Origin: Sphagnum compactum
Lineage: Eukaryota > Bryophyta > Sphagnopsida > Sphagnales
Direction: 5' to 3'
DNA: 64,000 nucleotides
Assembly: GCA_965153455.1 (NCBI GenBank)
Contig: OZ234500.1
Coordinates: forward strand, 5,084,001 to 5,148,000
Of this stretch, positions 10,897 through 21,900 are shown in pieces. Numbering within the stretch: the stretch's first letter is position 1; every line of letters starts with the position of its first letter. Under the pieces are notes generated by a model. The model worked only from the letters and a program-made list of their open reading frames with translations, had not been told where the DNA came from and did no database searches. The position numbers and the translations under genes are program-made.

Positions 10897-13800
10897 CTCC
10901 TTTCTTCAGTCACGAATGAAGAGTCAGGGGTCCACAGCCTCTTCTCCACAAACACTGTTCAGGTTTTGCCATTGATACTGCTTTCTTCGGTCACGAATGG
11001 AGAGTCAGGGGTCCACAGCCTCTTCTCCACAAGCACTGTTCAGGTTTTGCCATTGATACGGATTTCTTCAGTCACGAATGGAGAGTCAGGGGTCCACAGC
11101 CTCTTCTCCACAAACACTGTTCAGGTTTTGCCATTGATACGGAATTCTTCAGTCACGAATGGAGAGTCAGGGGTCCACACCGTCTTCTCCACAAACACTG
11201 TTCAGGTTTTGCCATTGATACTGATTTCTTCAATCACGAATGGAGAGTCAGGGGTCCACACCGTCTTCTCCACAAACACTGTTCAGGTTTTGCCATTGAT
11301 ACGGATTTCTTCAGTCACGAATGGAGAGTCAGGGGTCCACAGCCTCTTCTCCACAAACACTGTTCAGGCTTTGCCATTGATACTGCTTTCTTCAGTCATG
11401 AATGGAGAGTTAGGGGTCCACAGCCTCTTCTCCACGAACACTGTTCAGGTTTTGCCATTGATACTGCTTTCTTCAGTCACGAATGGAGAGTCAGGGGTCC
11501 ACACTGTCTTCTCCACATACACTGTTTAGGTGAGTTTCGCCGAATGGAGAGTTTGCCATTGATACGGCACTGTTCAGGTTTTGCCGTTGATACAGATTTC
11601 TTCACTCACGAATGGAGAGTCAGGGGTCCACAGCCTCTTCTCCACAAACACTGTTCAGGTTTTGCCATTGATACGGATTTCTTCAGTCACGAATGGAGAG
11701 TCAGGGGTCCACAGCCTCTTCTCCACAAACACTGTTCAGGTTTTGCCATTGATACTGATTTCTTCAGTCACGAATGGAGAGTCAGGGGTCCACACCGTCT
11801 TCTCCACAAACACTGTTCAGGTTTTGCCATTGATACGGATTTCTTCAGTCACGAATGGAGAGTCAGGGGTCCACAGCCTCTTCTCCACAAACACTGTTCA
11901 GGTTTTGCCATTGATACTGCTTTCTTTAGTCACGAATGGAGAGTCAGGGGTCCACAGCCTCTTCTCCACAAACACTGTTCAGGTTTTGCCATTGATACTG
12001 CTTTCTTCAGTCACGAATGGAGAGTCAGGGGTCCACAGCCTCTTCTCCACAAGCACTGTTCAGGTTTTGCCATTGATACGGATTTCTTCAGTCACGAATG
12101 GAGAGTCAGGGTCCACAGCCTCTTCTCCACAAACACTGTTCAGGTTTTGCCATTGATACGGAATTCTTCAGTCACGAATGGAGAGTCAGGGGTCCACAGC
12201 CTCTTCTCCACGAACACTGTTCAGGTTTTGCCATTGATACTGCTTTCTTCAGTCACGAATGGAGAGTCAGGGGTCCACACTGTCTTCTCCACAAACACTG
12301 TTTAGGTGAGTTTCGCCAAATGGAGAGTTTGCCATTGATACGGCACTGTTCAGGTTTTGGCATTGATACAGATTTCTTCACTCACGAATGGAGAGTCAGG
12401 GGTCCACAGCCTCTTCTCCACAAACACTGTTCAGGTTTTGCCATTGATACGGATTTCTTCAGTCACGAATGAAGAGTCAGGGGTCCACAGCCTCTTCTCC
12501 ACAAACACTGTTCAGGTTTTGCCATTGATACTGATTTCTTCAGTCACGAATGGAGAGTCAGGGGTCCACACCGTCTTCTCCACAAACACTGTTCAGGTTT
12601 TGCCATTGATACGGAATTCTTCAGTCACGAATGGAGAGTCAGGGGTCCACAGCCTCTTCTCCACAAACACTGTTCAGGTTTTGCCATTGATACTGCTTTC
12701 TTCAGTCACGAATGGGGAGTCAGGGGTCCACACCGTCTTCTCCACAAACACTGTTCAGGTTTTGCCATTGATACGGATTTCTTCAATCACGAATGGAGAG
12801 TCAGGGGTCCACAACCTCTTCTCCACAAACACTGTTCAGGTTTTGCCATTGATACTGCTTTCTTCAATCACGAATGGAGAGTCAGGGGTCCACAACCTCT
12901 TCTCCACAAACACTGTTCAGGTTTTGCCATTGATACTGATTTCTTCAGTCACGAATGGAGAGTCAGGGGTCCACAGCCTCTTCTCCACAAACACTGTTCA
13001 GGTTTTGCCATTGATACTGCTTTCGTCAGTCACGAATGGAGAGTCAGGGGTCCACACCGTCTTCTCCACAAACACTGTTCAGGTTTTGCCATTGATACTG
13101 CTTTCTTCAGTCACGAATGGAGAGTCAGGGGTCCACACTGTCTTCTCCACAAACACTGTTTAGGTGAGTTTCGCCGAATGGAGAGTTTGCCATTGATACG
13201 GCACTGTTCAGGTTTTGGCATTGATACAGATTTCTTCACTCACGAATGGAGAGTCAGGGGTCCACAGCCTCTTCTCCACAAACACTGTTCAGGTTTTGCC
13301 ATTGATACGGATTTCTTCAGTCACGAATGAAGAGTCAGGGGTCCACAGCCTCTTCTCCACAAACACTGTTCAGGTTTTGCCATTGATACTGATTTCTTCA
13401 GTCACGAATGGAGAGTCAGGGGTCCACACCGTCTTCTCCACAAACACTGTTCAGGTTTTGCCATTGATACGGAATTCTTCAGTCACGAATGGAGAGTCAG
13501 GGGTCCACAGCCTCTTCTCCACAAACACTGTTCAGGTTTTGCCATTGATACTGCTTTCTTCAGTCACGAATGGAGAGTCAGGGGTCCACACCGTCTTCTC
13601 CACAAACACTGTTCAGGTTTTGCCATTGATACGGATTTCTTCAATCACGAATGGAGAGTCAGGGGTCCACACCCTCTTCTCCACAAACACTGTTCAGGTT
13701 TTGCCATTGATACTGCTTTCTTCAGTCACGAATGGAGAGTCAGGGGTCCACAGCCTCTTCTCCACAAACACTGTTCAGGTGAGTTTCGCCGAATGGAGAG
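10897..13800 (+). repeat. Higher-order tandem array, 81-bp unit with 48-bp spacers
   Basis: About 34 head-to-tail copies of an 81-bp unit (landmarks GTTCAGGTTTTGCCATTGATAC, CACGAATGGAGAGTCAGG, CTCTTCTCCACAAACACT in pieces). Four spacers, each beginning GTGAGTTTCGCC, start at 11530, 12306, 13164 and 13779. The distances 776, 858 and 615 equal 9, 10 and 7 units plus a 48-bp spacer, the first less one base lost at about 12110. Both 81 and 48 are multiples of three and two forward frames are open through most units; one frame encodes a 27-residue repeat containing SSVTNGESGVHSLFSTNT. Units differ at a few fixed sites (CTGATT, CTGCTT, CGGATT, CGGAAT), giving a mosaic. I do not recognise the peptide, and it has no promoter or gene context of its own. 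Confidence 0.95.
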
Positions 13801-13983
13801 TTGGCCTTCTTTAATAAGGGTATGATCAGTATAACTACTTGTAGAAATTCGGTGAGGGATGAGTATGGTGTAGATTGATAAATTCTTGTGGAAGATTTCT
13901 TGACGGCCTCGTGAGTTGACAGTTTCTGAAAGAGAGTTATCCTTCAATTTCTACAATAGATTGCAAGAATCCGCCATCTAGTC

Positions 13984-14579
13984 ATGAGTGTAGATGTTGC
14001 TTCACCACCAACGAACGGATGGCAGGAACTAGCATCAAGTTTCGCTTCAGATTCTGCCACGCTGCTATTAAGGCTGGTCGTTTTCTTCACTGTCATCATC
14101 GTCGCTGGCTGTGGCTTGCATCTCAAGATGCGGTACCGGTCATCAGTATCTGCCCCTGCGTCGGCATCATCAAGGACTCGGCCTACAAGCGTGAGCGATG
14201 GTATGTTACAAAATGCAAAACTTCCAATGCAGAGCAAGCGAGCATTTCTAACTGGCCTGATTACCTTGAATATGAGTGATTTTGCTAGCTACTCATTGTG
14301 AACGAGACTTTCGTATACATCCTTGTTCTGTCTATGGAAACCAGAGGTTACTAACGGCGTTGAAATAATTCCTTGCGTTTTGATGGGATTGGAACTACAG
14401 GGACAGGAGAACATCCACAGGAAGGGATCGAGATGAACAATTTGCATTCAGCTGGCAATCCTATACTATCGGCAACAACTCATGGAGGACCTTCTGTAAC
14501 TGCTGATGTTGTATCTACGTCGTCCGCAGCAAATACCGTGCTGCTTGATGTAGCTGCCATGGCCCTTAGTGCTTCCTAA
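13984..14579 (+). CDS. Possible two-exon gene for a small single-pass membrane protein
   Basis: Proposed exons 13984-14200 and 14401-14579, about 131 residues. The donor is GATG|GTATGT and the acceptor is CTACAG|GG; the intron is 200 bp, phase 1, and joins the two open segments in one frame, which supports a real gene. The product has an N-terminal polar stretch, one strong membrane segment at about residues 28-48 (RLVVFFTVIIVAGCGL), a basic KMRYRSS edge, then a Ser/Ala/Thr-rich tail ending AAMALSAS. The sequence is GC-richer than its surroundings and an AATAAA lies near 14934. I do not recognise a family. It could instead be a fragment of a larger gene. Confidence 0.4.
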
Positions 14580-15540
14580 ACCAGCTCCTGTAATTTGCTC
14601 CGGCCGTAATTTGTTTTCATGTGTATTCAAACGAAGGGGGACTGACTGTGTTTAAATAACCCTTGTGTTTTGATGGGTCGGAACTTCACTTATTAAAGGT
14701 CTTCGTTTTTGGCTGTTGCAAAATAAGCATGTCTCTTCCTTCATGTCTGAGGCATGAGGAGAGCTAATGCGCTACACCTGCTTATATGCATATATTTTGA
14801 TTAGTCTAGTTCACCACTTCTTAGACTGTTCTGCGTATTGCAATATTAAAGCAAGCGTCCATGTACAAATGTGAAAATCAAAGTGTGCTCGGTTAGAGTT
14901 GTCTCTGGTTGTCTCTTGCTGGATTTTCTGAAAAATAAAGTGAGTTTTTTATACGTCTACCCATCTCTAGATTCATGCTTTTGGTATCTGGATCAGTGAT
15001 ATTTGTTTCAATTTTCTGATGTTGCGTCAAAGGCTAGCATCCCAAGAGTCTTTGATTTCCTTGACGTCTTCACTCATGGTTCTTCTCTTGCTCTCTCGTC
15101 TCCGTAAAAATCTGCCGCCCCTGCGCCGCGATTCTTCAAGCAGAATTGCGCAGTGAAATGGAACGACCCTGTTAAGGGTGTTCCTGTGACTTTTGAACGC
15201 GGGTAACCTGCTCTTTACGCCACAGAACACACCGTTGGTAACCGATTTTGCTAAGCCCGCGCTCACGAGACTCGCTAGCGACCACTTTCCTGTCAGAATC
15301 TGCCACCGAGGGCGGTTCTGTAAAACGGAATTGGTTCCAGCCTTGTGACGATCTATCCATGAGCGGTTTAATCACCAATTTAGCATTAATTTTCGCACTA
15401 ACAGACTTCCCTCTCCCCGGCTTTCGTTCCTGTTAAACATCGTAGCTTGGATGTGTAAAGTGTTTCGGTGACTCTCCATCCAAAATGCATAAATTCCAAT
15501 CACCAAACATCATCACCATCATAACGATTGATTAAATTTT
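14580..15540. other. Intergenic, with a GC-rich island at about 15060-15430
   Basis: The island stands out from AT-rich neighbours and carries overlapping open frames on both strands. None has a recognisable domain, and on the minus strand a frame starting MSEDVKEIKDSW stops after 16 residues. It may be a remnant promoter or first exon. No product is proposed. Confidence 0.4.
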
Positions 15541-18400
15541 GTGCATTATTAGTGGCTGACTTATTTGTCACTCCAAGAGCTCCTGAGTTCATGTTTACAA
15601 AAACATTCATCAGGTAGGTTTTCGGTTGTAGATTGTAAGTCAATGTTCTCAGACAGCTATGTCACTTCTAGTAGGAAAATACTGAAATACATATTGCTGC
15701 TAAAACTGATGCTATACAACATTGAAATGACTGGAAATTTTGGAATTCTTATAACGGCCCTTCATGCATGTGGTTTCCAGTGAAATCATAAGGTGAGATT
15801 AGTACATACCTGGTTCTCTGTAGTGAAGAGTCTCAGATTGAAGTGTTAGAAGTAGTCAAGTTCACTAAACTTCTTCCCAGAAAACCCTGTTGCATTTTTT
15901 CACTGCCATGTACACCATGATTCCTGCATCTGTACTTTCAGGGTTTTACGGCCATGATAATGTTGCTTTCGATTTGGACTCAGTGTTCCTTTGATTGCAT
16001 CATATATGTGAGAGCGGTTGTGTGACGTCTGTCGTCCTTGGGTATTCACATCCGTAGTGTAGTAGTGTGATTTTGATGAAAGAAGGCATTGTGACAAGCA
16101 TGGGCTGGGAGGTAAATTGCTCATAATATATAGATTGTGTTGGGCATTCACAGGGTACTTACATGACTCTTGGTTGCACATATATAACCAACATACATAT
16201 ACATTTGTCAAGATCACTTTCTCACTGCTATTGGAAAAGAAGATGCTGCTGTTCATATTGTTCAGCATATAGAATGTTTCCAGGAGGCCTATTGTCTGGT
16301 AAGTGTTGTTTGTGTCTGTCCTCTGCTTGGCTTTCAAACTTCTTTCACCTGTAATTGCCCTATGGATTTATATTTAAACAGTTTAGGCTTGTGTTGTCTG
16401 CATTGTCCACCTTGCTTACGCATACAAGCTGCTACAGGGGTGATTCCACCAGGAACATAATCATCCCAGTTTTTGGTATGTCATGGCTACAAGGTGTGAT
16501 GGCTGTTCATGGTGCTGCTGATCCCATTGTAAACTAACTCTTCCCTCAATTGTGTTTCAGCTTGTTCAGTAATCTTATTCAATTTTCTTTTTCCTGATTT
16601 CCTTGTGACAGCTGGATTTAGAAAATATAGACTTTATCGATTGTTGACTGTGACTGTAGTAGATTCTAAGTAGATTCTATACATCTTGGGGAATGTCTGG
16701 TGACCCTTGGTAGAGGTGGGCAGGTACTGTCATTGGTAGCTTGGGCAAGTATTCACCAGGGCTCCAATGTCAATCGCCTCATCACATATGTGTGGGTGCA
16801 ATTGTGCAGGCCCTTGTTTTGAACATATCCTTCTGCAAACAGGAGTAAGACTCTTGAAGCTCAACATTTGACATTCTCTTTAAATATGGGCTGTGTTTAC
16901 TAGCTAACCAGGAACCTACTTATTCATCAAGGGCTACTTTGCAGGCATGGCCAGGAGACATTGACATGGAGATGCATGAGTAGGGTGCAAGTACAGTTCA
17001 ACTTCCTCTCCATCCAATACAGGTACATGACTTGGTGGACTCACTACACTATGCTTGTGGGTCTGGCAATTTCATCATGGGGTGTGGGTGATGCAACATT
17101 GAGCGCACAGATCTGATAGTGCTCTTCTTGGCATCCTCTACCCCCATGATACTGTGAGGACTTGGTGCTCTGCACCGATTGTTTACTGGTTTTCAAGTTA
17201 TCCCATTATCTGACCTAATGATATCCGTGAATTATGAAATTCATGCTCTAGTTGATATGAGGGGACTCAATTGCAAGATACCAAGGATTTATTTTAAGCC
17301 AAGTTGTATGTGAACAGGAGGCTGCTGTTGCTCCATGGAAGAAATTTGGCAAAGTGTTGCAACTTCAGCTGCTTTCTTTGCGAGCACACATGAAATTGAT
17401 CTAGCAGCAATTTTCCAATCTCTGTTGGCATCCTTGTGGTCTCCATTGCAGCATTTTTTTGGTGATTGTGTTAAGACCTGACTGGGCACACTGGTTCACA
17501 TCTTGATAGACATGGACTTCAAACAGCAACTTCACGTCAATTTGAATTCTCACCTTCAGAGTCTAGGGTGTGTTAAAGGCCTTTGATGTCAGTCTTAACA
17601 CTTTGATTATTTTGCTACTTAGCCACTGAGCTGAGTATATTGATTGTTGTAACATTGCTTTGCTCATGGATCAACTGAGGTTAGAATGTTTCAAGAAGAG
17701 GAATCATGGTGTGGATTAACTGATCTCCACCGTTCAAGTGGTTGGTGCTGTTCGTGGCAAAGCATATCTCGCAACAATTTTCCAAAGCAACAATCAGAGA
17801 TCAGTTGTCTTGTTCATCAAGCACCCCCAAAGCTACAGAGCTGGTGGAAAATAGCAAATTCTGAAATTGACATGAAATTGAATGCAACTTTGTTCTTCCC
17901 ACATAAGTGGCTCAAGCACGTACTTGTGTTCTTGTCAGTAATCTACATTCTCTCTAGGCTACTAGATTCATTTTGACCATACTAGGGACAGGAGATGAGA
18001 AAGTGATCATTATGCGCATTAAGGTAAAAGCATTTGCATTTGGTCTCTGGCTCAACACAAATATCTCTGGGACAACTGTTTGGATGTGCGAAGAGAAATC
18101 ATGAACTGTGAGTGTATTTGAATTTTGTGGGAACTTTACCAACATAGTCGAAAGTTCACCAACAGGTTTACATTGTTTTTCAATCTCCATCAAGAGTCAA
18201 GAGTAGACTGATTAGTATCTTTCTCACAAGAAAAGGATTGGACATTAAAGACAATGAATTTGACACTTCTAGGTTTATGCACGCATCCCAATATTTTCAT
18301 TACTAGGAACAACTTGAACAGCGTTAGTGGCAAGGACAATCTTTGATACATGACATCCAATGTGTGTGATCTTTTCATGGACAAAGACCCAATAACTCAA
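15541..18400 (+). other. Scattered exon-like fragments, probably a degraded gene
   Basis: Several plus-strand pieces read like protein and have plausible splice sites but cannot be chained into one frame. One at about 16205-16301 reads HFLTAIGKEDAAVHIVQHIE and ends CTG|GTAAGTG. Another at 17334-17478 reads SMEEIWQSVATSAAFFAST then continues hydrophobic and alpha-helical. A third at about 17720-17830 includes GKAYLATIFQSNNQRSVVLF. They look like helical-repeat protein remnants, but I recognise no family. This could also be a live gene whose splice pattern I failed to resolve. Confidence 0.25.
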
Positions 18401-20710
18401 TACAAAATGAATTTCTTTGAATGTCTGTTTTTCTTTTATAAATGATAGAGACTATGTTCTTGTGATAGAGAAGTTTAGGGTTGCTACCCCTTTATGAGAA
18501 GGGTATGGCCAAAGGTCCTTCCTTGTTTTTGAAGTGCCTAGGCACAATAGTGATAGTCCAAGAGATGGGCACTCTAAAATAAGGAAGGGCTGAAGGTTTT
18601 ACCCTTTTCTGGTGTAAAAACTTGCCCTAATTTTCAAAGGACATGCATTTCCATTACAAAAGATTTCTTCCATTTTGTAAGATCCTAAAAGATAGTTGAT
18701 CAGTTCTTGCACCTAACATGGTTGTTTAAATACACTACAAGAATTAAGGCTGTTTTTTACATAAATTATAACTCTACCTATAATGAGAAAACAAGCATAT
18801 TTCCTACATAGAAATGTGTAGTAATGCCTTTTGACACATAATGTTGACCATATAAATTTTGTAGTAAAATGTTTTTTAAAAGTTCCATACAAAATTTGGT
18901 ATTAAATGCATTCCCCATGTGTAATTCCTCTTTTTGAAATCCTTTCAGAATTGATCTAAATTTTCTACTATAGCTTGTGTTGTTGGCCCAAGTGTGAACA
19001 AACTATGTAACTACTTCAAGTGTGAATAGGACCTTGACAATCAAGCAAATTTGACTAATTTTTCTTTTTAGTTGGAAATGTGCCAAAATCACACAATATT
19101 GATGATGGAGTACAAAACTGGACCTAAACTTGTGCTGATATATATTCAAGGAATGATTTCTCTTCTTGAATAATGGTGCTTCTAAGTAAATATTGTGTCA
19201 ACTATCTTACTAAATGATACAACCCAAATGTTATTTGCATCAGGTGGCTTGGTGGCTTGGTAGAGAGTTTAGACTATTATCATATTGAGCTTAGTGGTTG
19301 TTGATAGGGAGACCATTTCTAGGTTGGGTGTTTTTTGTGAGTATTTTTTATGTGAGTTGTGGGGAGATCAGTGTTGGTTAAATATCACTTTTTACCAATG
19401 TTCGAAAACAAGGCTATTTTGCAAAATGAAAATCTCATTAACACATAATGTGTATCACATACTTGGTGTTTTTGGAAATTTTTAGGACATGTTTATTATA
19501 ATTTGTTTACCTCAACAAAACCCACAAGTTATCAATTTTCCCAAGTATGGTTCATGTAATACCCACATGTTGTATATAATGGTCAAATTTTGGCTTACTT
19601 GATACCCATCTAAACCCATTTAATATTTGTCAAGGTTGGTTCATGTAGAGCATTGTATCATAGTTTTTTCCCCCATTCATTTTATGTTTGTTTGTCACAT
19701 TTTTTACATTTAACTTCCAAGCATCAAACATGAACTTCATCAATGGTTTTATTGCACACATGCACAAAGTTGCAAACAATGAAAAATATTCCCAAAACTC
19801 AAATGAAGTTTATTTAATGAATGAAATGAAAAATGCATAATGTATCCTTGAAATCAACAACTTAAACCTTAAACAACTATAGTTTGAATTCATCGACTTA
19901 CAACTTGATGCCAAGAAGCACAATCAAATGGTTAAATCCTATGCATCATACTGGCAATGTTAGAAATAATTGCATTAATTGTCTATTGAATAGTTATATA
20001 GTTTGCAAAATCAAAAATTAAAAACCACAAGCTCTTATCAAAAAAAAAATGTTTTAGTTTGGTTTCAATTACATTTGTTCGCCCCATGCTTATTGTTCAA
20101 TCAATCCTTGGTTCATATGTTCACCATAAATTCAAACCACAAACATACAAAAGCTCAACAACATTGTTAGATTTTAGATCCATCAAACACATCTTTGAGT
20201 TTGAATTATGATTTTATAATTCTAGCACCTCCCCCATATTTTGTCATTTGAATGACAAGTTTTTTAGCAAAACTTATAACATGTGCCTTAATTCATAAGT
20301 TCATTATCTACAACACTTCTTTGTGACACTAACCAATTTTTATAAAACACTTGAGAATGACAAAAATAATTATAAATTCACATGAAAAATTAAATTCACA
20401 ATATATTGCACCTAACCTAACACACCAAACAACATATATTTCCAAAGACCTCTCAAAGCTGCAATCCTCATGCACACACACTTCACCCTTCATTAATGAA
20501 AAAAAGTCTCACAAAGATTAAATAAGAATTTTTAATTTTTGCATTTCTTACATTATATTCAACTTGGATAGGTTAGAAAGGAAGAAACATGAGACACAAA
20601 TTTTAAACCAATGATCATTATGACCTTTCCTACTAAGTGTTTATTTACATTCATATTGCACTAGTCTTTTTTAGCATTATAATACATATATAAATGAAGA
20701 CTACTAAATT
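18401..20710. other. AT-rich intergenic sequence, no gene seen
   Basis: No convincing reading frame or RNA gene. One CACTACAAGAATTAAGG motif near 18733 resembles a CACTA-element end, but no partner end was found. Confidence 0.5.
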
Positions 20711-21900
20711 CATTGTAAGAAATCATGGTTTTTCAAAAGGTTCAACTTGACTAAAGTGTTCACATTAACCAAAAGGATGTTCATTTTGACTAAAGACATG
20801 GGTCTTGAAAGACACATGATTTTTTTGCTTGGTGTTTTTGATTGAAGTGACCATTTTAACAAAATGTTAAATCATACATTTAGTCAAGAAGGACAAATTT
20901 TTTAAATGGTCCATTAAGATGCCCATGGCTTAGTCAAATCAACCATACTGAATGGTCATGCTTAGTCAAATTGTTCATATTAATTTGGTTAGCTAACCTA
21001 CTTGCAATGCCTACTAAGGTACTTATTTACTTATTTACCTAAATATGTCTTACCTAATTACCTACCATCTATTTACCTATATCTTATTTAGCTACTTACT
21101 TACCTACCATCTACCTACCTATGTCCTACCTACCTACTTTTATCTGCCTACTATTTACCAAAGTTACCTATTTGTTTACCTACCTACCTATATTTTTTTA
21201 ATCTATCTATCTACCTACTATTTACTTAAATACCTACCTATATTTTACATAAGTAGGTATGAACATTTAAAAACATAAGTAGGCAGGCATGTGTACCTAC
21301 CTATCTACCTAGTTTGGTACCTATTAATTACTTATGAAAAAAATTGAAGTTCAAATGTTGTTATACACATTTACAAAAAAATTCATGGATACATGTTAAA
21401 TCCATTTGGTATCATATTGTTTTACGAAGTGATAAGGTGGTTTGATGGCCAAAACATTGGTGTGGAACCAAGGAGACCAAGGTTCAATCCCATTTACCAA
21501 CATATGTTATGTGGAATATGTAAATTCGTATATATACCTTGTACATGTGTGTAAATGTATAATACCTAGGTGGGTCGTGGATAGGTAGGTAGGAGGCCAT
21601 GGTGGGTAGGTAGATCATGGGTGGGTAGGTAGGTAGGTACTTATTATGTATTTATTATTTACCTTTTTATATTTACAAATTGAGCTATTTTTTATTAATT
21701 ATTTTTAGTTGCCCAAATTTTTGTCTAATTTGACTAAATCAAAAAGATTATTTTATGGTTAGTCAAAAAAATCATTACTCAAGTTGGACATGTTCAATTT
21801 GACTTTTTTAGTATGATTAATTGGTCAAATTGACAAACTATCAAAATGACTGGTTTTTGGTTTAGTTTTCTAGTCAAATAAACCAAGATTTCTCGTAATG
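20711..21900. mobile_element. CACTA-type element, 1.19 kb, with opposed tetranucleotide repeats
   Basis: The left end is CATTGTAAGAAATCATGG and the right end is the complement of CATTACGAGAAATCTTGG (17 of the first 21 positions agree). It is flanked by ATT on both sides, a 3-bp target duplication as expected for CACTA/EnSpm. Subterminal regions on both sides are full of short GTCAAAT/ACTAAA motifs, the usual place for transposase binding sites. Inside, an (ACCT)n-like tract (about 21020-21320) faces the complementary (AGGT)n tract (about 21560-21640). There is no transposase, so it is non-autonomous. Confidence 0.6.
21020..21320. repeat. Imperfect (ACCT)n tetranucleotide tract
   Basis: About 300 bp dominated by TACC/ACCT repeats with point changes. 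The complementary TAGG-rich tract at about 21560-21645 lies on the same strand downstream, so the two can pair as stem arms. Confidence 0.8.

Noticed and set aside
10897-13800. CRISPR array
   Set aside because: The 81-bp units abut without unique spacers, and the context is a plant genome.
10966-13814. Treating the array as ordinary repeat-protein genes
   Set aside because: No promoter, start context or non-repeat domain is visible; two frames are equally open, and blocks end in TAG. Kept as a repeat with a note on coding potential.
18733-18850. CACTACAAGAATTAAGG as a CACTA-element end
   Set aside because: No matching opposite end or target duplication was found within reach.
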